A stretch of 64,000 bases of DNA from contig NZ_RCVQ01000004.1 in NCBI RefSeq assembly GCF_016107285.1, positions 353,499 to 417,498 of the forward strand. The letters run 5' to 3'. Shown in pieces: positions 1 through 14,048 of this stretch (position 1 is its first letter; each line of letters opens with the position of its first letter). The translations under genes and the position numbers were made by a program. The notes below the pieces were generated by a model, which made no database searches, was not told the DNA's origin, and was given only the letters and a program-made list of their open reading frames with translations. The stretch is from Roseomonas sp. KE0001. Its GTDB lineage: Bacteria; Pseudomonadota; Alphaproteobacteria; Acetobacterales; Acetobacteraceae.

Positions 1-58
1 GGCGGCGACGGCATCCGGGTTCACGGCGGCAGGGCCGGGCCGGGTCAGGCGCCCCGCC

Positions 59-715
59 TCACAGGATGCTCTGCCCGGTTTTCTTCCAGTCGGCCAGGAA
101 GGCCTCCAGGCCGCGATCGGTCAGCGGGTGGCGGATGAGCTGGCGGATCACGGCGGGGGGCAGCGTCGCCACCTCGGCGCCCAGCTTGGCCGCCTGCACC
201 AGATGGACCGGATGCCGCACCGAGGCGACCAGCACCTCGGTCCGCAGCGCCGGATAGGCGCGGTAGATCTGCACGATGTCGGCGATCAGCTGCATGCCGT
301 CCTGGGCGATGTCGTCCAGCCGGCCGACGAAGGGCGAGATGTAGGCAGCCCCCGCCTTCGCCGCGAGCAGCGCCTGGGCGGCCGAGAAGCAGAGGGTGAC
401 GTTGACCGGCGTGCCCTCGTTGGACAGGGCGCGGCAGGTGCGCAGCCCGGCCTCGGTCAGCGGCACCTTGACCGCGACGTTGCGGGCGATGTCGCGCAGG
501 TAGCGGCCCTCGGCCAGCATGCCCTCGTAATCCGTCGCGGTCACCTCGGCCGAGACCGGGCCGGGGGTGATCTCGCAGATCTCGGCGATCACCTCCGCCA
601 TCCGCCGCCCCGACTTGGCGATCAGCGAGGGGTTGGTGGTGACGCCGTCGACCATGCCGAGCTCGGCGAGGGCGCGGATCTCGGAGACCTCGGCGGTGTC
701 GACGAAGAACTTCAT
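59..715 (-). CDS. Transaldolase / fructose-6-phosphate aldolase-like protein
   Basis: A 218-residue protein of the short transaldolase (TAL/FSA) subfamily, a class I aldolase that forms a Schiff base with ketose phosphates in the cytosolic pentose-phosphate or sugar-phosphate pathways. Seen: the N-terminus [16 protein letters not shown], the TTNPSL motif near residue 26, and K83 in [12 protein letters not shown], the expected Schiff-base lysine. The length matches the approximately 215-220 residues usual for this subfamily, far shorter than classical 310-residue transaldolases. The ATG at 715 gives the canonical N-terminus. It is divergent from priA, leaving about 117 bases for promoters. Whether it acts as transaldolase or as fructose-6-phosphate aldolase cannot be decided by eye. 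Confidence 0.93.
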   Translation of the reverse strand: MKFFVDTAEVSEIRALAELGMVDGVTTNPSLIAKSGRRMAEVIAEICEITPGPVSAEVTATDYEGMLAEGRYLRDIARNVAVKVPLTEAGLRTCRALSNEGTPVNVTLCFSAAQALLAAKAGAAYISPFVGRLDDIAQDGMQLIADIVQIYRAYPALRTEVLVASVRHPVHLVQAAKLGAEVATLPPAVIRQLIRHPLTDRGLEAFLADWKKTGQSIL

Positions 716-832
716 GCTGGGAATCCCGTGGGGGCCGCGGGTGTCCCGCCGCCGTTGCGTTTTCGTTCCTGCGGGGCAGCATAGCGGATGCCGGGTGTTG
801 AACGAAAGTCCGGCGCGGCGGAGAAGGGAGCG

Positions 833-3022
833 ATGGCCCGTCTGCCCGTGCTGCTGCCCCTGCCGCTCGCCGGCGCCTACGACTACCGCGTGCCGGCCGG
901 CATGGTGCCGCCGGAACGGGGCAGCTTCGTCGTCGTGCCGCTGTCCGGGCGGCTGATGATCGGCGTGGTCTGGGATGGCGAGGCCGATCCCGACCTGTCC
1001 GAGAAGCGGCTGCGCGACATCCAGTCGGTGCTCGATGTGCCGCCGATGACAGAGAGCCTGCGCCGCTTCGTCGACTGGGTGGCGGCCTATACGCTGAGCC
1101 CGCCCGGCGCGGTGCTCCGCATGGCGATGAGCGCGCCCTCGGCGCTGGAGCCGCCGGCGGCGAAGGCGGGCTGGCGCCTCTCGCCGCTGGGCGCGCGGGC
1201 CAAGCGCGGGGAGGCGGCGGCGCGGCTGACCGAGGGCCGCCGCCGCGTGCTGGACGTGATGGAGCCCGGCGAGGTCTATCCACCGGGGGAGGTCGCCACC
1301 GAGGCCGGCGTCTCTCCCGGCGTGGTGCGCGGCATGGCCGATGCGGGGCTGCTGGAGAGCGCCCTGCTGCCGCCGGGCCAGGCCTTCCCGGCGCCGGATC
1401 CGCGGCGCCCCGGCCCGGCGCTGGGGGAGGCCCAGGCGGAGGCCGCCACGGCGCTGCGCGCCGCCGTCGCGGCGCGAGGCTTCGGCGTGACCCTGCTGAC
1501 CGGCGTCACCGGCTCGGGCAAGACCGAGGTCTATCTGGAGGCGGTGGCCGAATGCGTGGCGCAGGGCCGCCAGGCGCTGGTGCTTCTGCCGGAGATCGCC
1601 CTCTCGACCCAGTGGCTGGAGCGGTTCGAGGCCCGCTTCGGGGTGCCGCCGGCGCTCTGGCACTCGGAGCTCGGCAGCCGGCGGCGGCGCGACACCTGGC
1701 GGGCGGTGGCGGAAGGGAAGGTCGCGGTCCTGGTCGGCGCCCGCTCGGCGCTCTTCCTGCCCTATCCCCAGCTCGGCCTGATCGTCGTGGACGAGGAGCA
1801 CGAGACCGCCTTCAAGCAGGAGGACGGCGTCGTCTACTCGGCGCGCGACATGGCGGTGGTGCGTGCCCGGCTGGCCGGGGCCGCCTGCGCCCTGGTCTCC
1901 GCGACACCCAGCCTCGAGACGCTGGTGAACGCCGAGAGCGGCCGCTACGCCGCCCTTCACCTGCCGACGCGGCATGGCGGCGCGGCGCTGCCCGAGGTCG
2001 TGGTCATCGACCAGCGCGTGGCGCCGCCGGAGCGGGGGCGCTTCCTGAGCCCGGCCCTGGTCGCCGCGGTGCGCGAGACGCTGGCCGCCGGGCAGCAGGC
2101 CATGCTGTTCCTGAACCGCCGCGGCTACGCGCCCCTGACCCTCTGCCGCGCCTGCGGCCACCGCCTGCGCTGCCCCAACTGCACCGCCTGGCTGGTCGAG
2201 CACCGGCTGCAGCGCCGGTTGCAATGCCACCATTGCGGCCATGCCGAGCCGATCCCGCCCGCCTGCCCGGAATGCGGCGCCGAGGGCAGCCTGACCCCGC
2301 TCGGCCCCGGCGTGGAGCGGGTGCAGGAGGAGGCGGCCGAGCTGTTCCCCGAGGCGCGGCGGCTGGTCATGGCCTCGGACACCATCCCCGGCCCGCTGGC
2401 GGCGGCCGAGGCCGCGCGATCCATCGCCGCGCGCGAGGTGGACCTGATCATCGGCACGCAGATCGTCGCCAAGGGCTGGCATTTCCCGCATCTGACGCTC
2501 GTCGGCGTGGTCGATGCCGATCTCGGCCTGGCCGGGGGCGACCTGCGCGCCGCCGAGCGGACGGTGCAGCTGCTGCACCAGGTGGCGGGCCGCGCCGGGC
2601 GCGCCGAGGCGCCGGGGCGGGTGCTGCTGCAGAGCTGGAACCCGGACCACCCGGTGCTGCAGGCCCTCGTCGCCAACGACCTCGACGCCTTCATGGCCAC
2701 CGAGGCGGAGCAGCGCCGGCCCGGGCACTGGCCGCCCTTCGGCCGGCTGGCGGCGCTGATCATAAGCGCCGAGGACGAGCGGGAGGCCGACCGGGCGGCA
2801 CGCGACCTCGGGCTTGCCGCGCCACGCGCCGAGGGGGTGGAGGTGCTGGGCCCGGCCCCCGCGCCGCTCGCCCTGCTGCGCGGGCGGCACCGGCGGCGGC
2901 TGCTGCTGAAGGCCCGGCGCGAGGTGATGGTGCAGCCGCTGCTGCGGGCCTGGCTGGCCCGGGTGCCACTCCCCGCCTCGGTCCGCGTGCAGGTGGATGT
3001 CGATCCCGTAAGCTTCCTGTGA
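833..3022 (+). CDS. priA: Primosomal protein N' (replication restart helicase PriA)
   Basis: PriA is the 3'-to-5' DNA helicase that recognises stalled forks and reloads the replicative helicase. In the 729-residue form, Walker A GVTGSGKT is at about 224-231 and the DEEH box at 320-323. A zinc-binding region follows, with C438, C441, C447, C450 and further CHHC and CPEC pairs within the next 40 residues. The GWHFPHL and QVAGRAGR helicase motifs come next. An ATG at 788 is in frame, but 833 is preferred because a GAAGGGAG Shine-Dalgarno lies just before it and the N-terminus [12 protein letters not shown] fits the family. It is divergent from the aldolase gene. The ATP synthase F1 operon follows after 252 bases. 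Confidence 0.97.
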   Translation: MARLPVLLPLPLAGAYDYRVPAGMVPPERGSFVVVPLSGRLMIGVVWDGEADPDLSEKRLRDIQSVLDVPPMTESLRRFVDWVAAYTLSPPGAVLRMAMSAPSALEPPAAKAGWRLSPLGARAKRGEAAARLTEGRRRVLDVMEPGEVYPPGEVATEAGVSPGVVRGMADAGLLESALLPPGQAFPAPDPRRPGPALGEAQAEAATALRAAVAARGFGVTLLTGVTGSGKTEVYLEAVAECVAQGRQALVLLPEIALSTQWLERFEARFGVPPALWHSELGSRRRRDTWRAVAEGKVAVLVGARSALFLPYPQLGLIVVDEEHETAFKQEDGVVYSARDMAVVRARLAGAACALVSATPSLETLVNAESGRYAALHLPTRHGGAALPEVVVIDQRVAPPERGRFLSPALVAAVRETLAAGQQAMLFLNRRGYAPLTLCRACGHRLRCPNCTAWLVEHRLQRRLQCHHCGHAEPIPPACPECGAEGSLTPLGPGVERVQEEAAELFPEARRLVMASDTIPGPLAAAEAARSIAAREVDLIIGTQIVAKGWHFPHLTLVGVVDADLGLAGGDLRAAERTVQLLHQVAGRAGRAEAPGRVLLQSWNPDHPVLQALVANDLDAFMATEAEQRRPGHWPPFGRLAALIISAEDEREADRAARDLGLAAPRAEGVEVLGPAPAPLALLRGRHRRRLLLKARREVMVQPLLRAWLARVPLPASVRVQVDVDPVSFL

Positions 3023-3090
3023 CGGTTGCTCTCCGCCACAGTCTTGCGCGCCCTGCGATACGGAGGGGCGGAAACAGGTGCGCACGGTGA

Positions 3091-5394
<2,304 letters not shown>

Positions 5395-5416
5395 AGGCGG
5401 GTCCAGGGAGCGATCC

Positions 5417-7752
<2,336 letters not shown>

Positions 7753-7774
7753 GCATCCGAGGGGGAACCGACCC

Positions 7775-8188
7775 ATGGCGACCTTCAACCTGGAACTGGT
7801 CAGCCCGGAGAAGCTCCTCCTCTCCCGCCCCGTCGAGATGGTCATCATCCCGGCGGCGGAGGGCGAGATGGGGGTGCTGCCCGGCATGGCACCGATGATC
7901 GTGGCCCTTCGGGGCGGCGTCATCCAGGTGCAGGAGAACGGCCAGATCACCGAGAAGCTGTTCGTCATGGGCGGCTTCGTGGAGATCACGCCGGCCCGCG
8001 TGACGGTACTGGCCGACGAGGCCACGCCGGTCGCCCAGCTCTCCCGCGCCGAGGCCTCGGCCCGCGTGCGGGAGGCCGAGGCGGCCTACAACCAGGCGGC
8101 GTCCGGCGAGGCGCCGGAAGTGCGCGAGGCGGCGATGGATCGCCTCCTCGCCGCGCGCGAGATGGAGACGGCCGCCGAGGCCGCCTGA
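7775..8188 (+). CDS. atpC: ATP synthase F1 subunit epsilon
   Basis: A 137-residue epsilon subunit of the central stalk, which transmits rotation and can inhibit ATP hydrolysis. The N-terminal beta-sandwich begins MATFNLELVSPEKLLLS and contains GEMGVLPGMAPMI. The C-terminal Ala-rich helices are retained rather than truncated. A GAGGGGGAA ribosome site precedes the ATG. It is the last gene of the F1 operon, with an intrinsic terminator 29 bases downstream. Confidence 0.95.
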   Translation: MATFNLELVSPEKLLLSRPVEMVIIPAAEGEMGVLPGMAPMIVALRGGVIQVQENGQITEKLFVMGGFVEITPARVTVLADEATPVAQLSRAEASARVREAEAAYNQAASGEAPEVREAAMDRLLAAREMETAAEAA

Positions 8189-8216
8189 GCCCGCGCCCCT
8201 CTTTCCGGTCCGGCAG

Positions 8217-8245
8217 CGCCGTCCGCCACCAGCGGGCGGCGTTTT
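8217..8245 (+). terminator. Intrinsic terminator of the F1 ATP synthase operon
   Basis: Ten-base arms CGCCGTCCGC and GCGGGCGGCG pair with one G-U wobble around the loop CACCA and are followed directly by TTTT. The structure sits just after atpC. Confidence 0.85.
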
Positions 8246-8368
8246 CATGTCCGCGGGGCAGGGAGAGGATCACAACCCAAGGTCGTGGAATCTCCTCGCG
8301 CTCCCCTGGCATGATGCTAGGGTGGACGGCATGACGATCGAGACAGCCAGCGAGACAGGGAGCCGGCT

Positions 8369-9484
8369 TTGCCTGCCCCCGTGACCCGCCGCGGCCTGGG
8401 CCTTCTCGGCCTGTCCGCGGCCGCTCCGGCCCTGGCGGCGCCCGCCGCCGGGGGGCTGGCCGCCATCGCCCGCGCCCGCGGCATCACCTTCGGCGCCGCC
8501 GCCCAGCACAGCCTGCTGACCGGGGATGCCGCCTATGCCGCCTATGCCGCGGCCTTCGCCGCCGAAGCCGGCCTGCTCGTTCCGGAATGGGAGGCCAAGT
8601 GGGCCGATCTGCAGCCGGAGGAAGGCCGATTCGACACCGCGCCGCTGGATGGCCTGCTGTCCTGGGCCCAGGAGCGGGCGATGCCCGTCCGGGGTCATGC
8701 GCTGGTCTGGCACAACGCCATGCCCGATTGGCTCGGCCGGGCGCTGGCCGAGGGGCGCGAGCGCGCGCTGTCGGTGATGGCGGCGCATTTCGACAAGGTC
8801 CTAGGGCACACGCGGCTGCGGATCCGCGACTGGGATGTGGTCAACGAACCCGTCGCCAATCCTCCCGGCAGCGACGTACCGCAGGCAGGCGAGGGCACGC
8901 TGCGGGACACGCCCTGGCTGCGCGCCCTGGGGCCCGCCTATATCGACACCGCCCTGCGCATGGCGCGGGAGCGCGATGCGACCCTGCGCCTCACCCTCAA
9001 CGAGTATGGCATCGAGGAGGACACGCCCGACGCCGCCGAGAAGCGCCGGCGGCTGCTCGACCTTCTGCGCGGCCTGCTGGAGCGCGGCGCGCCGCTCGAC
9101 GCGGTGGGCATCCAGGCCCATCTGCAACTGCGGCGCCCCTTCAGCCCGGCCCCCTTCGCCGCCTTCCTGGCCGAGCTGCGGCGCATGGGCCTGGCCGTCC
9201 TGATCACCGAGATGGACATCCGCGAGGCGCCGGACGCGCCGGCCTCCCTCCCGGCGCGCGACGCGCTGGTGGCCGAGCGGGCCTATGCCTTCGTCTCCAC
9301 GGCGTTGGAGGGTGGCGCGCGCAGCGTGCTGACCTGGGGCCTGTCCGATCGGTATTCCTGGCTGCGGCAGGAGCCGGCGGTGGCGCTGGGGCCGGATCGC
9401 AGCCATCGCGGCCTGCCGCTGGACGAGGAATGGCGGCGCAAGCCCATGTGGCAGGCCCTGGCGCGGGCCTTTCAGGGGGGGTGA
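8369..9484 (+). CDS. Exported endo-1,4-beta-xylanase, glycoside hydrolase family 10
   Basis: A 371-residue GH10 enzyme, predicted to cleave internal beta-1,4-xylosidic bonds outside the cytoplasm. Seen: RGHALVWHN near 108-116, the acid/base Glu E160 in WDVVNEP, and the nucleophile E281 in LITEMDIRE. Translation appears to begin at TTG 8369; the ATG at 8331 is out of frame. The N-terminus TRRGLGLLGLSAAAPALAAPA is a short hydrophobic export signal with twin arginines, so the Tat route is possible. It is a single catalytic domain with no carbohydrate-binding module and no other plant-polysaccharide gene nearby, so it looks like a stand-alone accessory function. Activity on other beta-1,4-glycans cannot be excluded. 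Confidence 0.9.
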   Translation: MPAPVTRRGLGLLGLSAAAPALAAPAAGGLAAIARARGITFGAAAQHSLLTGDAAYAAYAAAFAAEAGLLVPEWEAKWADLQPEEGRFDTAPLDGLLSWAQERAMPVRGHALVWHNAMPDWLGRALAEGRERALSVMAAHFDKVLGHTRLRIRDWDVVNEPVANPPGSDVPQAGEGTLRDTPWLRALGPAYIDTALRMARERDATLRLTLNEYGIEEDTPDAAEKRRRLLDLLRGLLERGAPLDAVGIQAHLQLRRPFSPAPFAAFLAELRRMGLAVLITEMDIREAPDAPASLPARDALVAERAYAFVSTALEGGARSVLTWGLSDRYSWLRQEPAVALGPDRSHRGLPLDEEWRRKPMWQALARAFQGG

Positions 9485-9562
9485 GGGCGGAAAGCGGGCC
9501 GCGGGGGGCAGACAAGGCGGCCGGCCGGGTGTTTCCTGCGCGCCGCAGATGCTGGAGCGCCC

Positions 9563-10618
9563 ATGGACCTCGCCACTCTCGAAACCCCCGTGCCGGTCGT
9601 CGACCTCGATATCGTCGAGGCCAATCTGAAGCGCATGCAGGCCTATTGCGACGCCCATGGCATCGCGCTGCGGCCGCATATCAAGACGCACAAGATCCCG
9701 CGCCTGGCGCTGCACCAGGTGGAGCTTGGCGCGCGTGGCATCACCTGCCAGAAGCTGGGCGAGGCCGAGGTCATGGCCGCGGCCGGGCTGGACGATATCC
9801 TGATCTCCTATCCGCTGCTCGGCGCCGGCAAGGCGGAGCGGCTGGCGGCGCTGTCCCGCCGCGTGCGGATGCGGGTCTCGGTGGACAATCCCGTCGCCGT
9901 CGCCACCGCCGCGGAGGCGGCCCGGCAGGGGGCTGAGATCGGCCTGCTGGTCGAGTTCGATTCCGGCAATGGCCGCACCGGCGTCACCAGCATCGACGGC
10001 GTGGTGGAGCTGGCCCGGCGCATCCGCGAGACCCCGGGGCTGCGCTATGACGGGCTGATGAACTACCCGGTCAGCCCGCGCACCGGCGAGATCCTGCGCG
10101 ATCTGCTGCCGCGGCTGAAGGCGGAGGGGCTGGAGCCCGCCATCATCTCCGGCGGCGGCACGCCCAATGCCTTCCGCACGCACGAGATGGCGCCCGTCAC
10201 CGAGCTTCGCGTCGGCACCTATATCTACAACGACCGCATGCAGGTCGCCGCCGGCCATGCCGGCTGGGAGGATTGCGCCTTCGCCCTGCATGTCACGGTG
10301 ATCAGCCGCCCCGAGCCGCACCGCGCCATCATCGATGCCGGCTCCAAGACCTTCGCCGCCGACATCATGCCGGCGGGGCCGCAGGAGGGGCATGGCTACT
10401 TCCCCGACTATCCCGGCGCCCGGCTGGAGAAGATGAGCGAGGAGCACGGCATGGTGGATCTCTCCGGCTGCGACCGGAAGCCCGAGATCGGCCAGCGCCT
10501 GCGGGTCATTCCCAACCATGTCTGCCCGGTCAGCAACCTGCACGACCGGATCGCGGTGACGCGCGGCGGCGCCTTCCAGGAGTTCTGGGACGTGGCGGCG
10601 CGCGGCCGCAGCCAGTGA
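9563..10618 (+). CDS. DSD1-family PLP enzyme (D-serine dehydratase / D-threonine aldolase-like)
   Basis: A 351-residue fold-type III PLP enzyme with an alanine-racemase N-terminal barrel. Seen: LRPHIKTHK at about 36-44, carrying the PLP lysine, the ISGGGTPNAF phosphate loop, and the C-terminal metal motif H319-V-C321. In this superfamily an HxC pair is the zinc site of eukaryotic-type D-serine dehydratases, while HxD is typical of D-threonine and D-3-hydroxyaspartate aldolases, so eliminase activity is favoured (inference). The next gene, 31 bases on, is a RidA-family deaminase that would remove the enamine/imine formed by such a reaction. A 14-base tandem duplication spans its stop codon. 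Confidence 0.85.
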   Translation: MDLATLETPVPVVDLDIVEANLKRMQAYCDAHGIALRPHIKTHKIPRLALHQVELGARGITCQKLGEAEVMAAAGLDDILISYPLLGAGKAERLAALSRRVRMRVSVDNPVAVATAAEAARQGAEIGLLVEFDSGNGRTGVTSIDGVVELARRIRETPGLRYDGLMNYPVSPRTGEILRDLLPRLKAEGLEPAIISGGGTPNAFRTHEMAPVTELRVGTYIYNDRMQVAAGHAGWEDCAFALHVTVISRPEPHRAIIDAGSKTFAADIMPAGPQEGHGYFPDYPGARLEKMSEEHGMVDLSGCDRKPEIGQRLRVIPNHVCPVSNLHDRIAVTRGGAFQEFWDVAARGRSQ

Positions 10619-10649
10619 CACGACCCGAGTGACACGAGAGGAGTTCACG

Positions 10650-11108
10650 ATGAGCGCCGAAGACCGCCTGGCCGCCCTGGGCCACACCCTGCCCACCGTC
10701 GGCAAGCCGCTGTTCAACTACGTGCCGTTCCGCCGCGCCGGCGACATCGCCTTCCTCTCCGGCCAGGTGCCGCGCCTGGCCGATGGCACGGTGATCGCCG
10801 GCAAGGTGGGGGCCGGGATGAGCGTGGAGGAGGCGCAGAAGGCCGCGATCCTCTGCGGCCTGCACCTTCTGGCGGTCGCGAAGGTGGCGGCGGGCTCGCT
10901 GGAGAAGGTCGAGATGCTGAAGATCTTCGGCATGGTGAACGCCACGCCGGAGTTCGGCCAGCAGCCCAAGGTGATCGACACCTGCTCGAACCTGATGGTC
11001 GAGGTGCTGGGCGAGCGCGGCCGGCATGCCCGCTCGGCGGTCGGAATGGGTTCGCTGCCCTCGGACGTGCCGGTCGAGATCGAGGCGGTGATCCGCATCC
11101 TGGACTGA
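10650..11108 (+). CDS. RidA family (YjgF/YER057c/UK114) deaminase
   Basis: A 152-residue RidA-family protein, predicted to hydrolyse reactive enamine/imine intermediates released by PLP dehydratases. Seen: NYVPFRRAGDIAFLSGQVPR, the central EKVEMLKIFGMVNATPEF, and the ending VEIEAVIRI of the trimeric barrel fold. It belongs to the longer YjgH-like branch rather than the 128-residue RidA type. The start at 10650 is chosen over the in-frame 10629 because GAGAGGAG at 10636-10643 is correctly spaced. It is coupled to the preceding DSD1-type enzyme, which suggests its substrate source. Confidence 0.88.
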   Translation: MSAEDRLAALGHTLPTVGKPLFNYVPFRRAGDIAFLSGQVPRLADGTVIAGKVGAGMSVEEAQKAAILCGLHLLAVAKVAAGSLEKVEMLKIFGMVNATPEFGQQPKVIDTCSNLMVEVLGERGRHARSAVGMGSLPSDVPVEIEAVIRILD

Positions 11109-11119
11109 GGCGGCGGGGG

Positions 11120-11143
11120 CCGGGCGGGAGCGCCCCCGCCCGG
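11120..11143 (+). terminator. GC hairpin after the DSD1-ridA pair
   Basis: Perfect nine-base arms CCGGGCGGG and CCCGCCCGG with a six-base loop lie 11 bases after the RidA stop. There is no T-tract, so termination is possible but unproven. Confidence 0.4.
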
Positions 11144-11207
11144 CGGCCACCCCTAGCGGGGGCCTCCCGGCTGGCGTGCCCGCCCGCGATGGAATATCTC
11201 CCCCGTC

Positions 11208-12614
11208 ATGCGCTACATCTCCACCCGGGGCGAGGCCCCAGCCCGCGATTTCGAAGGCGTCCTGCTGGCCGGCCTCGCCGAGGATGGCGGGCTGTTCATG
11301 CCGGAGTCCTGGCCGCTGCTCTCCGCCGCCGAGTGGCGCGGCCTGCGCGGCCGGCCCTATGCCGAGGTGGCGGCGCACCTCATGGCGCCCTTCGCCGAAG
11401 GCGCGCTGGACCATGAGACCCTGCTGCGCCTGACCCGCGCCGCCTATTCCGGCTTCGGCCACGCCGCCACGGCCCCGCTGGTGCAGATCGAGCCGCGCCT
11501 CTTCGCGCTCGAGCTGTTCCATGGCCCGACGCTCGCCTTCAAGGACATGGCGATGCAGCTGCTGGGGCGGCTCTTCGACCATGCGCTGGAGAAGCGTGGC
11601 GAGCGCGTGACCATCATCGGCGCCACCTCGGGCGATACCGGCTCGGCCGCCATCGAGGCCTGCCGCGACCGCCGCGCGATCGACGTGGTCATCCTCCATC
11701 CCGAGGGCCGCACCTCCGAGGTGCAGCGGCGGCAGATGACCACCGTGCTCTCGCCCAATATCCGCAACATCGCCATCCAGGGCAGCTTCGACGACTGCCA
11801 GGACCTGGTGAAGGCGATGTTCAACGACGCGCCCTTCCGCCAGGAGATGCGGCTCTCGGCGGTGAACTCCATCAACTGGGCGCGCATCGCGGCGCAGGTG
11901 CCCTATTACGCCTATGCCGCCCTGGCGCTCGGCGCCCCGGACCGCCCGGTGGCGGTCTCGGTGCCCACCGGCAATTTCGGCAATGTGCTGGCCGCCTGGG
12001 TGGCCCGCCGCATGGGCCTGCCGATCGAGCGTCTGATCATCGGCGCCAACCGCAACGACATCCTGGCCCGCTTCCTGGCGGCGAACGACATGTCGATCCA
12101 GGGCGTGGCGCCGAGCCTCTCGCCCAGCATGGACATCCAGGTCTCGTCGAATTTCGAGCGGCTGCTCTTCGAGCTGCTGGGCCGCGACGCGGCGGCCACG
12201 GCCGGGATCATGCGCCGCTTCCGCGCCGAGGGCCGCATGCCGGTGCCCGACGCCGCCTGGCGCAAGGCGGCCGGCCTGTTCCATGGCTTCGCGCTGGACG
12301 ATGAAGGCACCCTGGGCGAGATCCGCCGCCTGCATGCCGAGAGCGGCTATCTGGCCGATCCGCACACGGCGATCGGCACCGCCGCCGCGCGGGCGCACCT
12401 GCCGCCCGAGGGCATCCCGGTGATCGTCGCCGCAACGGCGCATCCGGCCAAGTTCCCGGACGCGGTGGAGCGCGCCACCGGCATCCGCCCGCCGCTGCCG
12501 GCGCGGATGGCCGATCTCTACGAGCGGGAAGAGCGCCTTTCCACCCTGCCCAACGCCCTGGCGGCGGTGGAGGAGGCGGTGCGGCAGCACGGGCGGCGCA
12601 ACCGCGCGGACTGA
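11208..12614 (+). CDS. thrC: Threonine synthase
   Basis: A 468-residue PLP enzyme converting O-phospho-L-homoserine to threonine, the last step of threonine biosynthesis. Seen: the N-terminus MRYISTRGEAPARDFEGVLLAGLAEDGGLF, the PLP lysine in GPTLAFKDMAMQLLG, the phosphate-binding SGDTGSAAIEA, and SVPTGNFGNVLA. The long form and the SSNFERLLFELLGRD segment match the alphaproteobacterial type. It is followed after 168 bases by an M16 peptidase gene, an adjacency that recurs in alphaproteobacteria. Confidence 0.96.
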   Translation: MRYISTRGEAPARDFEGVLLAGLAEDGGLFMPESWPLLSAAEWRGLRGRPYAEVAAHLMAPFAEGALDHETLLRLTRAAYSGFGHAATAPLVQIEPRLFALELFHGPTLAFKDMAMQLLGRLFDHALEKRGERVTIIGATSGDTGSAAIEACRDRRAIDVVILHPEGRTSEVQRRQMTTVLSPNIRNIAIQGSFDDCQDLVKAMFNDAPFRQEMRLSAVNSINWARIAAQVPYYAYAALALGAPDRPVAVSVPTGNFGNVLAAWVARRMGLPIERLIIGANRNDILARFLAANDMSIQGVAPSLSPSMDIQVSSNFERLLFELLGRDAAATAGIMRRFRAEGRMPVPDAAWRKAAGLFHGFALDDEGTLGEIRRLHAESGYLADPHTAIGTAAARAHLPPEGIPVIVAATAHPAKFPDAVERATGIRPPLPARMADLYEREERLSTLPNALAAVEEAVRQHGRRNRAD

Positions 12615-12782
12615 GGGGCGGGCGCCCTCTCCCGCAGCGCGTCATGATGAGGGTCGCATCGCGGCGGTGCCGGCATTACATTGCGCGTAATGACCGCCTC
12701 TTCGCCTGCCATCCGATCGAACGCCCCCTCGGCCGCCGCGCCGGCGGGCGCCCCCGGCGGGCCGATCACAGGAACCCTCCTT

Positions 12783-14048
12783 ATGTCTGAACCGGTGCGG
12801 CTGACGCGCCTGCCCAACGGGCTGACCATCGTCTCCGAGACCATGCCGCGGGTCGAGACCGTCTCGATCGGCGCCTATGTCCACGCCGGCACGCGGGACG
12901 AGACGGCGGCCGAGAACGGCGCCTCCCACTTCCTGGAGCACATGGCCTTCAAGGGCACGGCCCGGCGCGACGCCGCCTCCATCGCCCGCGAGATCGAGAA
13001 TGTCGGCGGCCATCTCAACGCCTATACGGCGCGCGAGCAGACGGCCTACTACGCCAAGGTGCTGAAGGAGGACCTGCCGCTGGCGGCGGATATCCTCGGC
13101 GACATCCTGACCCATTCCACCTTCGTGCCGGAGGAGCTGGAGCGCGAGCGCGGCGTCATCCTGCAGGAGATCGGCCAGGCCAACGACACGCCGGACGACA
13201 TCGTCTTCGACCACTTCCAGGCCACGGCCTTCCCCGACCAGCCGATGGGCCGGCCGACGCTGGGCACCGAGGCGGTGATCGGCGCCATGCCGCGCGAGGT
13301 GCTGACCGGCTATATGCGCCGCCACTACGGCCCGAGCCGCATGGTGGTCGCCGCCGCCGGAGCGCTGGAGCACGAGGCCCTGGTCTCCCTCGTGGAGCGC
13401 CACTTCGCCGACCTGCCGGTCGTCACGCCCACCGCCTCCGAGGTCGCGCGCTATGGCGGCGGCGAATTCCGCGAGGAGCGGGAGCTCGACCAGGTGCATG
13501 TCGTGCTCGGCTTCGAGGGGCCGGCCGTGGCGACGGCGATGCACTACCCGACCATGCTGCTCTCCACCCTGCTCGGCGGCGGCATGTCCTCGCGCCTGTT
13601 CCAGGAGATCCGCGAGCGGCGGGGGCTGGTCTACTCGATCTATTCCTTCGCCCAGCCGTTCCGCGATGGCGGCCTCTTCGCCCTCTACGCCGGCACCGGC
13701 GAGGAGCAGGCGGCGGAGCTGGTGCCGGTGGCGCTGGAGGAACTGCGTCGCGTCCAGCACGACGTGACGGAGGAGGAGCTGGCGCGGGCCAAGGCGCAGC
13801 TGCGCGCCTCGGTGCTGATGTCGCTGGAATCCACCGGCAGCCGGTGCGAGCAGCTGGCGCGGCAGATCCAGGTGCATGGCCGCGTCATCCCGGCCGAGGA
13901 GACCAAGGCGAAGATCGCCGCGGTCACGGTCGAGCAGGTGCAGCAGGCGGCGGCGATGATCTTCCGCTCGCGGCCGACGCTGGCCGCCCTCGGCCCCGCC
14001 GGCAAGGTGCCCGGCCTGCCCGCCATCGCCGAGAAGCTAGCCGCATGA
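12783..14048 (+). CDS. M16 family zinc metallopeptidase (mitochondrial-processing-peptidase-like)
   Basis: A 421-residue pitrilysin-family peptidase related to the beta subunit of mitochondrial processing peptidase. The inverted zinc site is complete: H49-F-L-E52-H53, with the third ligand E129 located 76 residues later in RGVILQEI. The glycine-rich substrate-binding loop LLGGGMSSRLFQEIRE is present. An upstream in-frame TTG at 12681 would add 34 low-complexity residues. The ATG at 12783 is preferred because AGGA lies nine bases before it and MSEPVRLTRLPNGL is the usual start. No signal peptide is seen, so it is probably cytosolic. Its ATG-side partner, PmbA, overlaps its stop by four bases. 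Confidence 0.93.
   Translation: MSEPVRLTRLPNGLTIVSETMPRVETVSIGAYVHAGTRDETAAENGASHFLEHMAFKGTARRDAASIAREIENVGGHLNAYTAREQTAYYAKVLKEDLPLAADILGDILTHSTFVPEELERERGVILQEIGQANDTPDDIVFDHFQATAFPDQPMGRPTLGTEAVIGAMPREVLTGYMRRHYGPSRMVVAAAGALEHEALVSLVERHFADLPVVTPTASEVARYGGGEFREERELDQVHVVLGFEGPAVATAMHYPTMLLSTLLGGGMSSRLFQEIRERRGLVYSIYSFAQPFRDGGLFALYAGTGEEQAAELVPVALEELRRVQHDVTEEELARAKAQLRASVLMSLESTGSRCEQLARQIQVHGRVIPAEETKAKIAAVTVEQVQQAAAMIFRSRPTLAALGPAGKVPGLPAIAEKLAA

Noticed and set aside
1..58. End of another gene at the left edge
   Set aside because: The 58 bases show no identifiable protein end or terminator, so nothing can be supported.
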